64,000 nucleotides of DNA from Methanobacterium paludis (lineage in GTDB: Archaea; Methanobacteriota; Methanobacteria; Methanobacteriales; Methanobacteriaceae): NCBI RefSeq assembly GCF_000214725.1, contig NC_015574.1, positions 1,748,001 through 1,812,000 on the forward strand, in the 5' to 3' direction. The notes under the pieces are model-generated. The model was given only the letters and a program-made list of their open reading frames with translations. It did no database searches and was not told where the DNA came from. A program made the position numbers and the translations under genes. Below, in pieces: positions 48,278-57,461 of the stretch. How positions within the stretch are numbered: the first letter of the stretch is position 1; each line of letters starts with the position of its first letter.

Positions 48278-49063
48278 TCATTCAAGCAATCCCACAAACT
48301 TCTTCAATCTTTTAAGAATACCTTTTTTATCAGGTTCAATAGGATTGTAAGGTTTTCCCAGGAGATCCGCTGCAAGCTGCATTATCGCATTACTTATAGG
48401 GGCTGAAGGGTTAACTTCAACAACTGATTTCCCCAGGGCCATGGATCTTTCCATTTCCCGGTCGTAGGGTACCAAACCAACCATTGGAACTTCCAGTATG
48501 GATTCTATTTCATTTGGTGAGAGTAAGAACTTATCATCGTACCACATATTCAATACAAATCCTACAATCTTAATATTCAACTCTTTAAAAAATATTCTTA
48601 TCTTCAAAGAATCTGCAACAGAGGGCATTGTTGAATTGGTCACTATTATAAGCTCTGTATCTTGAGGAAGTCCTTCAAAAATATTTGAATTAATCCCTGC
48701 AGGCAGATCCATCAAAAAAATATCACCATATTCTGCTATTTCATTCATTATTTTATTCCATGAAATATAATTGGGATTTATGTGTTTCAGGGTTTCAAAG
48801 TGAATCCCAGTTGGAACTACATTAACTCCCTGGCCCACCTCATAAACACATTCTTGTATAGGCTTATCACGAACCAAAACATCATTCAATGTTGCTTCAG
48901 GGTTTAAAAGACCTGTTATAACGTCCATATTTGCCATTACAAGGTCAAAATCGAGCATTACAATTTCTTCACCAAAAAAGGACATTGCAACACCTAGATT
49001 AAATGTTAGTGATGTTCTTCCAACACCACCTTTACCTGAAACAAACGCTATAAACCGCGACAT
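48278..49063 (-). CDS. MinD-like ATPase paralogue with altered P-loop
   Basis: A 261-residue MinD/ParA-type protein. The deviant Walker A reads KGGVGRTS (K11, R16), so the lysine that normally sits at position 16 is Arg. Other motifs remain: LDFDLVMANMD, ILDLP-like FLMDLPAG, and a C-terminal amphipathic helix (GILKRLKKFVGLLE) as in membrane-binding MinD. It follows the canonical MinD by 26 bp and shares its end (SNAIMQLAADLLG). It may be an altered or pseudo-ATPase partner of the upstream MinD. Confidence 0.75.
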   Translation of the reverse strand: MSRFIAFVSGKGGVGRTSLTFNLGVAMSFFGEEIVMLDFDLVMANMDVITGLLNPEATLNDVLVRDKPIQECVYEVGQGVNVVPTGIHFETLKHINPNYISWNKIMNEIAEYGDIFLMDLPAGINSNIFEGLPQDTELIIVTNSTMPSVADSLKIRIFFKELNIKIVGFVLNMWYDDKFLLSPNEIESILEVPMVGLVPYDREMERSMALGKSVVEVNPSAPISNAIMQLAADLLGKPYNPIEPDKKGILKRLKKFVGLLE

Positions 49064-49089
49064 GGTTAACTTCCTTATAAATTGAGAAA

Positions 49090-49869
49090 TTATCTTTTGC
49101 CTAAAAGACCTTCAACCAATTTGGCAATAACACTTTTTTTATCTGGTTCAATAGGTTGATATTCTTCCCCAATCATGTCTGCAGCAAGCTGCATTATTGC
49201 ATTACTTGTTGGAGATTTAGGATTTTTAACAATAATTGGTTCACCATATGCTGCAGCTCTACTTACCTCAGGATCATCAGGTATAACTGCAATTACAGGT
49301 ACTTCAAGTATGGTTTCAATTTCGTTGAGTGTTAAAAACGTTCTATCATGCTGTTCCCTGTTTATTACAACTCCTATTATGTCAACTCCCAGTTTGCTTG
49401 CAATGATCTTGGTTTTCAGGGCATCACTTATGGATGGAACCTCTGGTGTTGTTACCAGTATCATCTCCTGTGCAGCAGCAATAGCTGCAAGAGCGTCTTT
49501 CTCCAGACCTGCAGGAGCATCTATAAGCAATATATCCGCATCTTCAATGAGAACTTCCAATGCTTCTTCTAATCTATCTAACCTAATTTTTCGTAACCCT
49601 TCAAGGGATATACCTGCAGGCACAACTTTTACACCGCCAGGTCCTTCATATATTGCATCTTCTATCGGTGCTTCCCCTGACAATACATCGTGCAATGTTA
49701 CAGATTTACCCTCCATTCCTAAAATGAGTTCGAGGTTTGCCATTGCTACATCTGCATCTAATACTATGGTTCTTTCTCCGTAAGTGGATAAAGCAACGCC
49801 TAAATTTGCAGTCATCGTTGTTTTTCCAACTCCTCCCTTTCCGGAAGCAACACATATAACTCTTGTCAT
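49090..49869 (-). CDS. minD: MinD-like cell-division/positioning ATPase
   Basis: A 259-residue ATPase. Deviant Walker A KGGVGKTT (K11, K16), LDADVAMANLEL, LIDAPAGLEKDAL and a C-terminal amphipathic helix (VIAKLVEGLLGKR) are all present. These proteins bind ATP and the membrane as dimers and place other components; in archaea, MinD paralogues also position chemotaxis and archaellum parts. Lies in an operon with the DUF2226 gene and the altered paralogue. Confidence 0.85.
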   Translation of the reverse strand: MTRVICVASGKGGVGKTTMTANLGVALSTYGERTIVLDADVAMANLELILGMEGKSVTLHDVLSGEAPIEDAIYEGPGGVKVVPAGISLEGLRKIRLDRLEEALEVLIEDADILLIDAPAGLEKDALAAIAAAQEMILVTTPEVPSISDALKTKIIASKLGVDIIGVVINREQHDRTFLTLNEIETILEVPVIAVIPDDPEVSRAAAYGEPIIVKNPKSPTSNAIMQLAADMIGEEYQPIEPDKKSVIAKLVEGLLGKR

Positions 49870-49880
49870 TTTGATCCTCC

Positions 49881-51128
49881 CTAATTAACCTCTACATTTA
49901 TATCAAATTCATCAACAATTTCAGGATACTCTCTAAAGCTCTTCCTTATTTCTATCTGTATTATATTAATTATTTGTCTTTTTAAATTAGTGATATCCTT
50001 CGATTCTCCTATCATTCTAGAAAGGAATCCTTTAGATTCATATTCAATTATTACGTTAACCTTTCCAGATAGTCCTTTGGAATTATCAAGAAAAATCATA
50101 ACCTCAGCGCCTCTAATTTTAGGAATTCCAAAGATGGACTTTTTTATCCTGTTCATGAGCGTCAGTTCTATTTTATCAACATCTTCTTCCGCTATAGAAC
50201 CTCCCTTGTAGGACTCTAAGATATTTTCAACGTCTTCTTCTTTAATATCTTTAATACCATACATCTTCATGAGAGCAGAACGATCCAGAGGTTGAGTTTC
50301 TGTCTCCTGAACCTCAGCAGTCTCCTGAACCTCAGCATCTATTACTTTCTCACTAATTACATCAGCATCTGTATTTTCTGTTACCTCTAAAGTTTCCGCT
50401 GACGGTTTTTGATATTCTAAAAAGGTCTTTACCTCATCAATATCATTTACCTCATCAACATTAAATTCTGCGGATTCAAAGGATTTTGGTTTCACCACTT
50501 CTTCAATTTCTTTTTCAGATACTGGTTCTTCCAAAGTAGACTCATATTCATTTTTGGGTTCGTCTGTGCCTTCCATATTTGGTACAGGTTCAGTTTTTAG
50601 CCCTGATTCCTGTTCTTTTTCAAGCCTCAAAGCAGGTTTAACTTCTTCCTCAATTTCCTGTTCAACATTAGTGGTCTCATGCTTAGCTACAGTTTCAGGA
50701 CGGGTTATAGTTTCATGCTTAGCTACAGTTTCAGGTTTAACCATATATCCATGATCTTCAGATTCTGGCTCTGCTGATTTTTTAAGCTCCATTATTAGGT
50801 CATAATCTGAACTTGAATTCAGAAGGTATGGTTTGTTTAAATCCTTTAAAAAATCAATTTGAGATTCTTTAACATCAAAAACTTCGATTAAGGTATTTTT
50901 TTCATCCATTGCATCTTTTATTTTCTCGATCGCATCTACCTTTTGATATTTATCGTAGGAAGCTGCAATCTGTTCACCTTTATTAAAAAGGATATAACCT
51001 TCCTCAGAACCTAAAGTCACCCTTATGAACCCGTTGTGCTTGTTATTTGATAGCTCTTCCAAAAGTTTTAAAAAATCCATTTCATCAGCATAAGAAACCA
51101 TGGATGGTTTTTTTATTGGCAGATCCAT
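49881..51128 (-). CDS. DUF2226 protein linked to MinD
   Basis: A 415-residue protein. The N-terminal ~130 residues (FIRVTLGSEEGYILFNKGEQIAASYDKY) are the DUF2226-type fold. A long acidic, Glu/Thr/Val-rich linker (~130-280) with short repeats (e.g. PETVAKHET) joins a C-terminal domain with small coiled-coil/beta pattern (ESKGFLSRMIGESKDITNLKRQI). Eleven bp upstream of MinD, likely co-transcribed. DUF2226 has no firm function; cell-division association is inferred from context. Confidence 0.7.
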   Translation of the reverse strand: MDLPIKKPSMVSYADEMDFLKLLEELSNNKHNGFIRVTLGSEEGYILFNKGEQIAASYDKYQKVDAIEKIKDAMDEKNTLIEVFDVKESQIDFLKDLNKPYLLNSSSDYDLIMELKKSAEPESEDHGYMVKPETVAKHETITRPETVAKHETTNVEQEIEEEVKPALRLEKEQESGLKTEPVPNMEGTDEPKNEYESTLEEPVSEKEIEEVVKPKSFESAEFNVDEVNDIDEVKTFLEYQKPSAETLEVTENTDADVISEKVIDAEVQETAEVQETETQPLDRSALMKMYGIKDIKEEDVENILESYKGGSIAEEDVDKIELTLMNRIKKSIFGIPKIRGAEVMIFLDNSKGLSGKVNVIIEYESKGFLSRMIGESKDITNLKRQIINIIQIEIRKSFREYPEIVDEFDINVEVN

Positions 51129-51301
51129 TTTTTTACCCCTAGATCAATATGGCCCTTTATCAGATAATTTCAATCTGATTTTATAGGAAATTTCAGTGAT
51201 ATCTAATTTATAGCTTTTATTTTTTGTCGTATAAAGATTATTGGTGTTGTATAAACAATTATTTGTCATTTATACTGAATATAAAGTCTCTTTAATTAAG
51301 A

Positions 51302-51658
51302 TCATTTCCTTATAAGTTTGATCTCAGGAGGCGTAATGATTATGGTATTTTTACCGTTTTTACAAAGCAGTATTGCTTCTCCACCGGTTTTAGTACGGAA
51401 AGCTTTTAATTTTTCCCCAGCCAATTTAAAGTCTTCAGGACTATCCCTTTCCAGATATCCCATGTCCATTATTATGGGAGTCTTTTCTTCAATAATCTGA
51501 TTGAGTGCATAATCAAAGTCATCAAGATTCTTGGCTTTCATCATGATTATTTCATAGAAAGAATGTTCCGGTACTATTATGGTATCCTGTTCTTCCTTCA
51601 CTTCGTCTTCCTCTTCTAAACCAATAGTTTTTTTTATATGATCTAGTACGTCCTTCAT
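51302..51658 (-). CDS. sepF: SepF, archaeal cell-division protein
   Basis: A 118-residue protein. The N-terminal MKDVLDHIKKTIGL is an amphipathic membrane helix, followed by an acidic linker and the SepF core (EHSFYEIIMMKAKNLDDFDYALNQI.., IIMDMGYLERD, FRTKTGGEAILLCKNG). SepF anchors FtsZ to the membrane in archaea lacking FtsA. Its start overlaps the DUF1611 stop by 4 bp. FtsZ is not in this window. Confidence 0.88.
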   Translation of the reverse strand: MKDVLDHIKKTIGLEEEDEVKEEQDTIIVPEHSFYEIIMMKAKNLDDFDYALNQIIEEKTPIIMDMGYLERDSPEDFKLAGEKLKAFRTKTGGEAILLCKNGKNTIIITPPEIKLIRK

Positions 51659-52713
51659 TTTTTAGATTCCCCTATATAATCAATAATTACTTTAAGTAAT
51701 CTTGATGCACCGCCATTTTTAATGTCCACTGTGGGCAGGCCGTATTTTTCTTCATATTTTGATATTTCGCTTTTGTCCTCAACATTCCTTAAATTTAATG
51801 AAATTCCAACAACCTTAGTTGGTTCAACTGCTTCTATAGCTTTCACTTCATAGTCTATGCCACGGGGTTCCCTGTAAGGGTGGTTAGGCCTGTGGCAAAC
51901 CACTGTGGCATCGGGCTTTGCTCCAAAAAGTATGGCAGCTGAAAGACCCCGAGGGTGGGGATTTCCCATTTCTGTTAAGCTTGATTGTCCTTCAACGAAG
52001 ATTATATCCGGATTTTTATTTTCTTCCATATATTTTATGGTTCCCATAACTGCAGAAGCAACATCCATAACAGATAAGCTTCCTGCACGGAAATTCACAT
52101 CAGCAGGTTTTTCAAGTCCCATCTCATCAGTTGATATTACAACAGCGTTTAAACCCTGCTCTTTTGCTGCTTTACCTAGGGTTCTTGTGGTTGTTCTTTT
52201 ACCACATTCTTGGGACGTACCTCCAACAAAAACTACAGGTGCCTTAGCTTTGTAGTTGATCTTGGGTAAGATCTCTGTGCATTGCGGAGGAGCTACTCCG
52301 AATATTTTTTTAACAACATCCAAACGGGAACTGATCTCCTTTAATACAACTCCCTTGGATTCGGCAAATTTTATTAAAGATTCATTCTGTGTAACTGGCA
52401 ACGACCTGAATGATGTAACAACGTTTTTTCCATGATCTATTGCTTCAACTGCATATTTGAGTGCAGTTCCTTCAGCTCCAATGGGCAGCATTATTGCCAC
52501 GCTTTTCGCATTGGTTTTTTGGATTACTTCTTCCAGATCTCGTGATATGACATTTTTACAGAATTCTTTTCCCTGTTTTTCAGTGTCATCATCAATAAAC
52601 CCGGCAGCTTCTACTCCTTCAAAATTAGCGAATTTTTCTCCTCCGCCACCACATCCTATGATTATAAACGGACTAAGTTCTTGAAGTTCTTCTACAGAAG
52701 TTATAAAATACAA
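51655..52713 (-). CDS. DUF1611 P-loop/NAD-binding-like protein
   Basis: About 352 residues from the TTG at 52713; GGAG lies 8 bases before it and a GTG at 52722 overlaps that site. N-terminal Rossmann-like region (IGCGGGGEKFANFEGVEAAGFIDDD), then GGTSQECGKRTTTRTLGKAAKEQGL, a P-loop-like motif, and FVEGQSSL. DUF1611 proteins are linked to dipeptide/epimerase pathways in bacteria; the archaeal role is unknown. Overlaps the sepF start, so likely translated with it. Confidence 0.75.
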   Translation of the reverse strand: MYFITSVEELQELSPFIIIGCGGGGEKFANFEGVEAAGFIDDDTEKQGKEFCKNVISRDLEEVIQKTNAKSVAIMLPIGAEGTALKYAVEAIDHGKNVVTSFRSLPVTQNESLIKFAESKGVVLKEISSRLDVVKKIFGVAPPQCTEILPKINYKAKAPVVFVGGTSQECGKRTTTRTLGKAAKEQGLNAVVISTDEMGLEKPADVNFRAGSLSVMDVASAVMGTIKYMEENKNPDIIFVEGQSSLTEMGNPHPRGLSAAILFGAKPDATVVCHRPNHPYREPRGIDYEVKAIEAVEPTKVVGISLNLRNVEDKSEISKYEEKYGLPTVDIKNGGASRLLKVIIDYIGESKK

Positions 52714-52797
52714 AAAAATCACTCCTATTAATTATATTTTAGTGAAATAAGTGATAAACTTTACATTACCTATTTATTTAATAACTGCTAAACCAAG

Positions 52798-52843
52798 ATA
52801 TATACTTTGGGTAGCATACTAAATTCTATTATGGAGGCATAGT
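52798..52843 (+). promoter_or_regulatory. Promoter of the Roadblock/LC7 gene
   Basis: A TATA-like GATATATAC (52798-52806) about 40 bp upstream of the ATG, and a GGAGG ribosome site at 52833-52837. Confidence 0.55.
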
Positions 52844-53191
52844 ATGATAGAGAGAGTGCTTAAAGATTTAGGCAGAATCAATGGGGTAAATGGATCGTTA
52901 GTTGTAGGAAAAGACGGATTAATTATAGAAAGTGAAGTACCATCAGACATAGACTCAGAGCTTGTAGCTGCTATGTCTTCTGCTGTTTTCGGTACCGCAG
53001 AAAGGTCTGCAGAGGAAATGAAACATGATCCACTGCAGCAAGTCATGATCGAAGGTGAGAAAGGTAAAACATTGATGATAGATGCGGGTGAAGGAATTTT
53101 AGTTGTAATAACAGAAGTGAATATAAACTTGGGTTTAATAAGGATTGAAATGAGAAGAAGCGCTGAACGCGTAATCGATCTTTTAACATGA
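52844..53191 (+). CDS. Roadblock/LC7-domain protein
   Basis: A 115-residue single-domain Roadblock/LC7 protein (INGVNGSLVVGKDGLIIES.., GKTLMIDAGEGILVVITEVNINLGLIRIEM). In prokaryotes these proteins often regulate small GTPases and are found near MglA/Ras-like genes, none of which is in the window. It diverges from DUF1611-SepF and precedes 2-phosphoglycerate kinase by 44 bp. A second Roadblock gene begins at 63.8 kb. Confidence 0.85.
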   Translation: MIERVLKDLGRINGVNGSLVVGKDGLIIESEVPSDIDSELVAAMSSAVFGTAERSAEEMKHDPLQQVMIEGEKGKTLMIDAGEGILVVITEVNINLGLIRIEMRRSAERVIDLLT

Positions 53192-53235
53192 GATAAAAGC
53201 GTTTCCCTATTCAACACTAATTTGGGGATGGTAAA

Positions 53236-54261
53236 TTGAGAAAACCTTACGTAATTCTTATAGGAAGTGCTTCAGGAATTGGAAAATCAACTATAGCCTC
53301 AGAGTTAGCTAAAGAATTAGGGATAAAGCATTTAATTGAAACCGATTTTATAAGGGAGATAGTGAGGGGAATAATAGGTCCAGAATATGCTCCCGCACTT
53401 CACAGATCCTCTTTTGACGCATACGTAACCTTAAAAGACAAAGAACGTTTTAAGGGGAACAATGCCGGGCTGATAAGTGCTGGTTTTGAAGAACATGCTT
53501 CATTTGTTATTCCTGCAATTGAAAAGGTTATTAAAAGAGCTGTGGATGATTACGACGATGTCGTGATCGAAGGGGTGCATCTGGTCCCTGGCTTGATTGA
53601 CATTGAAAAATTCAGGGACGAAGCATCCATCCATTTTTTCGTGCTGACTGCAGATGAAGAGATGCACAAAGAACGATTTGTCAAAAGGGCCATGAAAATA
53701 AAACGTGGCGGTAAACACCTTGAATATTTCAAAGAAAACAGGATAATAAATGATTACCTTGTGAAAGAGGCTTCTGAACACGGAGTTCCTGTAATAAACA
53801 ACAAAGGCATTGATTGTACGATCAAACGAATGCTCACCTTGATACGGGAGATATGTAAAATTATGCTCTTCAAACATTCTGTTGATGAACTAGAAGCTGA
53901 AACAGATATCATATTAGATAAATATGGTGGTAGAATAGTTGATGTATCCTACTTCCTCCCAGGATTCGGAGAACCGCTTAAAAGGAGAGTAAATGTCTTT
54001 GATCCCTACGAGGCAAAACGTTTCATAGGTAATCTGAATAAAAATCCAAAACGGAAAAAAGACCTTGAAGGACTTTACAAACTTTCAGACAATGTCCACA
54101 GCCATAAGATATGTGCACCAGATGAAGAAAGTCTTGAAAAGATGATAAAAGACTTGGATGAAATGGGTTTCATTTTCAAAGGAAAAGAATCAGCTGCAGA
54201 AAAATTAAGTAAGGAAGAAACATCAACTCAAGATGAAGGGTCAAAAAAGAGTTATCATTGA
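53236..54261 (+). CDS. pgk2: 2-phosphoglycerate kinase (cyclic 2,3-diphosphoglycerate synthesis)
   Basis: A 341-residue protein with a TTG start after GGGGATGG. P-loop GSASGIGKST (~10-19) and a kinase domain to ~210, then a C-terminal region (~210-340) with a basic, helical tail. 2-phosphoglycerate kinase makes 2,3-bisphosphoglycerate, the precursor of cyclic 2,3-diphosphoglycerate, the compatible solute of Methanobacteriales. The enzyme class fits this lineage. The cyclising synthase gene is not in this window. Confidence 0.8.
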   Translation: MRKPYVILIGSASGIGKSTIASELAKELGIKHLIETDFIREIVRGIIGPEYAPALHRSSFDAYVTLKDKERFKGNNAGLISAGFEEHASFVIPAIEKVIKRAVDDYDDVVIEGVHLVPGLIDIEKFRDEASIHFFVLTADEEMHKERFVKRAMKIKRGGKHLEYFKENRIINDYLVKEASEHGVPVINNKGIDCTIKRMLTLIREICKIMLFKHSVDELEAETDIILDKYGGRIVDVSYFLPGFGEPLKRRVNVFDPYEAKRFIGNLNKNPKRKKDLEGLYKLSDNVHSHKICAPDEESLEKMIKDLDEMGFIFKGKESAAEKLSKEETSTQDEGSKKSYH

Positions 54262-54388
54262 TTAATTCCATCAATGAATATCTGATTTAATACAAGTAGT
54301 TGAATACAAATAACCCGAATAGTTGAGTAAAATCAATCAAGGAAATCTTTTATAAATTTTTTATAAATTTTTAAGGAGTGAATTGCAT

Positions 54389-54952
54389 TTGAACAAAATG
54401 ATGGCAGATTGTCCGGTTTGTAACAGCAAAGGTGCCATGGAAGTTACAACAAAAACAGAAACTATCCCCTATTTCGGGGAAATAATGGAATCTACAGTTA
54501 AATGCAGTAAATGTGGGTACAAACATTCTGACACAATATGCCTTGACCAGAAAGAACCTGTTAGATACACCATGACAATAACTAAAGACAATTTGAATGC
54601 AAGAGTTGTGAAATCCCAATCTGCAACCGTTACTATCCCAGAATTAGGCCTTAAAGTTGAACCCGGCCCAAAATCCCAAGGATACGTATCAAATATCGAG
54701 GGTTTAATTAACAGATTTGAGAATGCAGTTATAACCGCTTTAAAATGGGCCGAAGATGAAACTATAAAAGAAAATGCTCTTAAAATACTTGAAGAGATTG
54801 AAAATGTTAAATCTGGAGAAAAAAATGCCACCGTTGTGATCGAAGACCCATTCGGACACAGTATTATAGCTCATAATGACGCCGCGCATAGAAAATTAAC
54901 TGAAGATGAAATAAAAAATCTTAAAACTGGTTTTACAACCTTTGAGAAATAG
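54389..54952 (+). CDS. ZPR1-type zinc-finger protein
   Basis: About 187 residues from the TTG at 54389 (eight bases after AAGGAGTG); other starts are TTG 54383 and ATG 54398. CPVC...CSKCGY forms the ZPR1 zinc finger (~10-45), followed by the ZPR1 beta domain with VKSQSATVTIPELGLKVEPG and the GYVSNIEGLINRFENAV segment. Archaeal ZPR1-like proteins lack the second domain of eukaryotic ZPR1. Role in translation elongation-factor folding is suggested by the eukaryotic family, not shown here. Confidence 0.8.
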   Translation: MNKMMADCPVCNSKGAMEVTTKTETIPYFGEIMESTVKCSKCGYKHSDTICLDQKEPVRYTMTITKDNLNARVVKSQSATVTIPELGLKVEPGPKSQGYVSNIEGLINRFENAVITALKWAEDETIKENALKILEEIENVKSGEKNATVVIEDPFGHSIIAHNDAAHRKLTEDEIKNLKTGFTTFEK

Positions 54953-55255
54953 ATTGAGCTTAGAAATAGGTTGAGTTAAGACTATTGTCAAGGCAGTTTA
55001 CTGAAAAATTAATCTATCTATAAAATCAAAATAAAGAACTTGAAACCAAATAATTTGAAAAAATAATTGTTAAAATATTAATTGAAATATTAATTAATTG
55101 AAATATTATTTTTGAAGAAATTTGAAATAAAATTTTGAAATTTCAAAAGTGTCTAACAAGTTCGATAAAAGTGTTTGAAAATAAGATAGCTAAGAAAATA
55201 GTTTAAAGAAGTTTTAAAATGGAATAAAAAAATATTAAAATAATTATAAAATTAT
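54953..55255. other. AT-rich intergenic stretch
   Basis: No ORF; contains repeated AATTGAAATATTAATT and TTGAAATA-type motifs near 55085-55140 but no clear promoter or RNA. It separates convergent genes, so it probably holds their terminators. Confidence 0.55.
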
Positions 55256-55846
55256 TTAAAATATCTCTTCTTCTTCATCAACATCTTTTAATTTTAAGGT
55301 TTTCCTAACATCCATGCTTAAAGCATCACAGTCTGCTCTTATAGCTTCAAGATGTTTTAATATCCTTAGTTTCTCTTCGTTTATCCTTTTTATGTTCGTG
55401 TAAGGATATATTGACTCTTTAAGCATTTCATATTCTATTGTTGTATATGGATACTCATTGAGTTGTTCACAAACTCTTTCAAGGACTTCTCCAAGGAACC
55501 TGTTCATCTCAACTTTAACCCGTTCCCTTATCATTTTGTCGCTGTCAAGGTTCTGTTTCATTAACCTTACAACTTCAGCTTTAGCAAATGGTAAACCCTC
55601 AGAATCTTCGGATTCTTCTCCTTCTAATTCTTCAGACTCTTCTTCAGACTCTTCTTCAGACTCTTCTAAATCTTCAGATTCTTCTCCTTCTAAATCTTCA
55701 GACTCTTCTAAATCTTCAGATTCGTTTACAAGTTCTTCGTCTGATTTATCTTCAGACTCTTTTAAATCTTCAGATTCATTTCCAACTTCTTCCTCTGATT
55801 TTTCTTCCAAGTCTCTATTTAGATCATCGTTTATTTCATCAATCAT
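55256..55846 (-). CDS. Acidic Glu/Ser/Asp-rich protein with possible histone-fold-like C-terminus
   Basis: A 196-residue protein. Residues ~15-85 are almost wholly Glu, Ser, Asp and Leu (EESEDLEESE repeats). The C-terminal half starts LPFAKAEVVRLMKQNL and continues with helices (VKVEMNRFLGEVLERVCEQLNEY, TTIEYEMLKESIYPY), which resembles the L-P-x-A-x-V-x-R-I-M/I-K start and T-I/E-x-D-L-x-x-A layout of archaeal histones. The rest is helical. This similarity is by eye; if correct it would be an acidic-tailed histone-like chromatin protein. Basic DNA-contact residues are few. Confidence 0.5.
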   Translation of the reverse strand: MIDEINDDLNRDLEEKSEEEVGNESEDLKESEDKSDEELVNESEDLEESEDLEGEESEDLEESEEESEEESEELEGEESEDSEGLPFAKAEVVRLMKQNLDSDKMIRERVKVEMNRFLGEVLERVCEQLNEYPYTTIEYEMLKESIYPYTNIKRINEEKLRILKHLEAIRADCDALSMDVRKTLKLKDVDEEEEIF

Positions 55847-56204
55847 TAAATCCCTCCATTCGAGTCTTTTACAGTATTAATCTATGAATGGACCTATATA
55901 AATTTATGTCTTAAATCAAAGGTTCCTCTCATAATTCTTATAAATTTACTGAAGCTCATTAAAATTATTAACCATAAAATTAAAAATATAAAAAGCCAAC
56001 TTAAACATAATTTTAAACAAATTATTAATTAAACATGTTATAACTAAAGTTGTTAACTTCGCATCAACAATAAAATGGAAGAAAAAAAATATGGAAGAAT
56101 AAAAAATTAGTATTAGAAGGGTAAACTACAGCAGAAAGGTAATTACAGTAAGACCAGGAAATATCAAAGCAGTAAAATTACTTTATACCAGATTTATACC
56201 GTTA
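55847..56204. other. AT-rich intergenic stretch
   Basis: About 358 bp, no ORF. Short A/T tracts only; no TATA box stands out. It lies between the acidic-protein gene and the 3' end of nadC, so it should carry the acidic gene's promoter and the nadC terminator. Confidence 0.5.
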
Positions 56205-57035
56205 TCATACAACATCAAGGCTAATATCCAAAGCCTGTGCAGAGTGTGTTATGTAACCCATCGAAATAACATCAACACCCGTTTTTGCATATTCAACGAC
56301 ATTATCCGGGTTTATTCCACCAGAAACTTCAATTAAAATCCTATCTCTTAGGCCTGCATTTTCAAGAGCTGATAAAACATTAATAATCTCATCAGGACCC
56401 ATATTATCAAACATTATAATATCTGCCCCTGCTCGAGCAGCTTTTAACGCATCTTCCCTATTTTCAACTTCTATTTCTATCTTCTTTGTGAAACTTGCAT
56501 ATTTTTTGGCCAACTCTACAGCTCTTCCCACATCACCAACAACTGCAATGTGGTTATCTTTTATAAGGACGCAATCATCAAGCCTGTAACGATGTGTATC
56601 CCCGCCACCAGCCCTTATAGCATCCTTCTCAAAAAATTGCAACCCTGGAGTTGTTTTGCGGGTCCCTGCGACAATTACATTATCGTTGATTTTTTTAACT
56701 TGATTTACAATTTTGGAAGTCATGGTTGCTATACCGCTCATTCTCATTAGAAGATTCAAAACAGTTCTTTCAATGGTAATAATGGTTCTTGCATCACCTT
56801 CTACTTCCATTATTATGTCCCCTGCAATCACCTTCTCACTATCATGTTTACTTATTGAAGGCAAAATTGAGAATTCCTTAAAGATGGTTGAAGCCAGCAC
56901 AACCCCTGCCACTACCCCATCCTCTTTGCATATTACCTTCCCTTTAATCACAATATCTGGAGGAATCAACGCATTAGTGGTTATATCCTCAAATCCAATG
57001 TCATCATCTATTATTTTAATTATATCTTCTTTCAT
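56205..57035 (-). CDS. nadC: Nicotinate-nucleotide pyrophosphorylase (quinolinate phosphoribosyltransferase)
   Basis: A 276-residue enzyme. Diagnostic stretches are AGTRKTTPGLQFFEKDAIRAGGGDTHRYRLDDCVLIKDNHI (broken here: GTRKTTPG, HRYRLDD, IKDNHI) and EIEVENREDALKAARAGAD. It forms nicotinate mononucleotide from quinolinate and PRPP in NAD synthesis. No nadA/nadB is nearby in the window. Size and motifs are typical. Confidence 0.92.
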   Translation of the reverse strand: MKEDIIKIIDDDIGFEDITTNALIPPDIVIKGKVICKEDGVVAGVVLASTIFKEFSILPSISKHDSEKVIAGDIIMEVEGDARTIITIERTVLNLLMRMSGIATMTSKIVNQVKKINDNVIVAGTRKTTPGLQFFEKDAIRAGGGDTHRYRLDDCVLIKDNHIAVVGDVGRAVELAKKYASFTKKIEIEVENREDALKAARAGADIIMFDNMGPDEIINVLSALENAGLRDRILIEVSGGINPDNVVEYAKTGVDVISMGYITHSAQALDISLDVV

Positions 57036-57461
57036 TTTATCACAACTTTATTCATTAACTTGCAAACAGTAACAAATTAAGAGAAATGTTAAAGCACAAC
57101 TACAAGATCACGGCTTCATCTTTTACTGAACGAATCCGTAACACGAATTCCGTAATAAATCTAATGTTCTTACACCATTAATTTTTAAAATCATTAAGGA
57201 ACGTAATTATAGTATATAAAATAAAAGATATAAAGTTAATAGACACATCAAGCTATTTTAGTGATTAGTGAGAAGGTTAACCATGCAAGAATAAGGTTGA
57301 ATCGGGTAATGGTTGAATCGCAGAAAAGCTTGAATCAATGAAAGTACAGTTTAATAAAAGTGTTTGATACACCAATATCGTTAATAATATCATTAAATGC
57401 TAATCTCACTCAATCTAATCACTTATCAAATACTACCAATGTTAATCTTACGGTGAAAAAA
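57036..57461. other. Divergent intergenic region before rnz
   Basis: A TATA-like AGTATATAAA (57211-57220) could serve the rnz side. An in-frame upstream extension of rnz (from 57360) is unlikely because the GGTGA site fits the ATG at 57462. Rest AT-rich, no RNA seen. Confidence 0.5.

Noticed and set aside
49175..49783. 202-codon plus-strand frame opposite the MinD gene
   Set aside because: Antisense of a strongly conserved ATPase; composition is that of reversed-codon shadow, no ribosome site.
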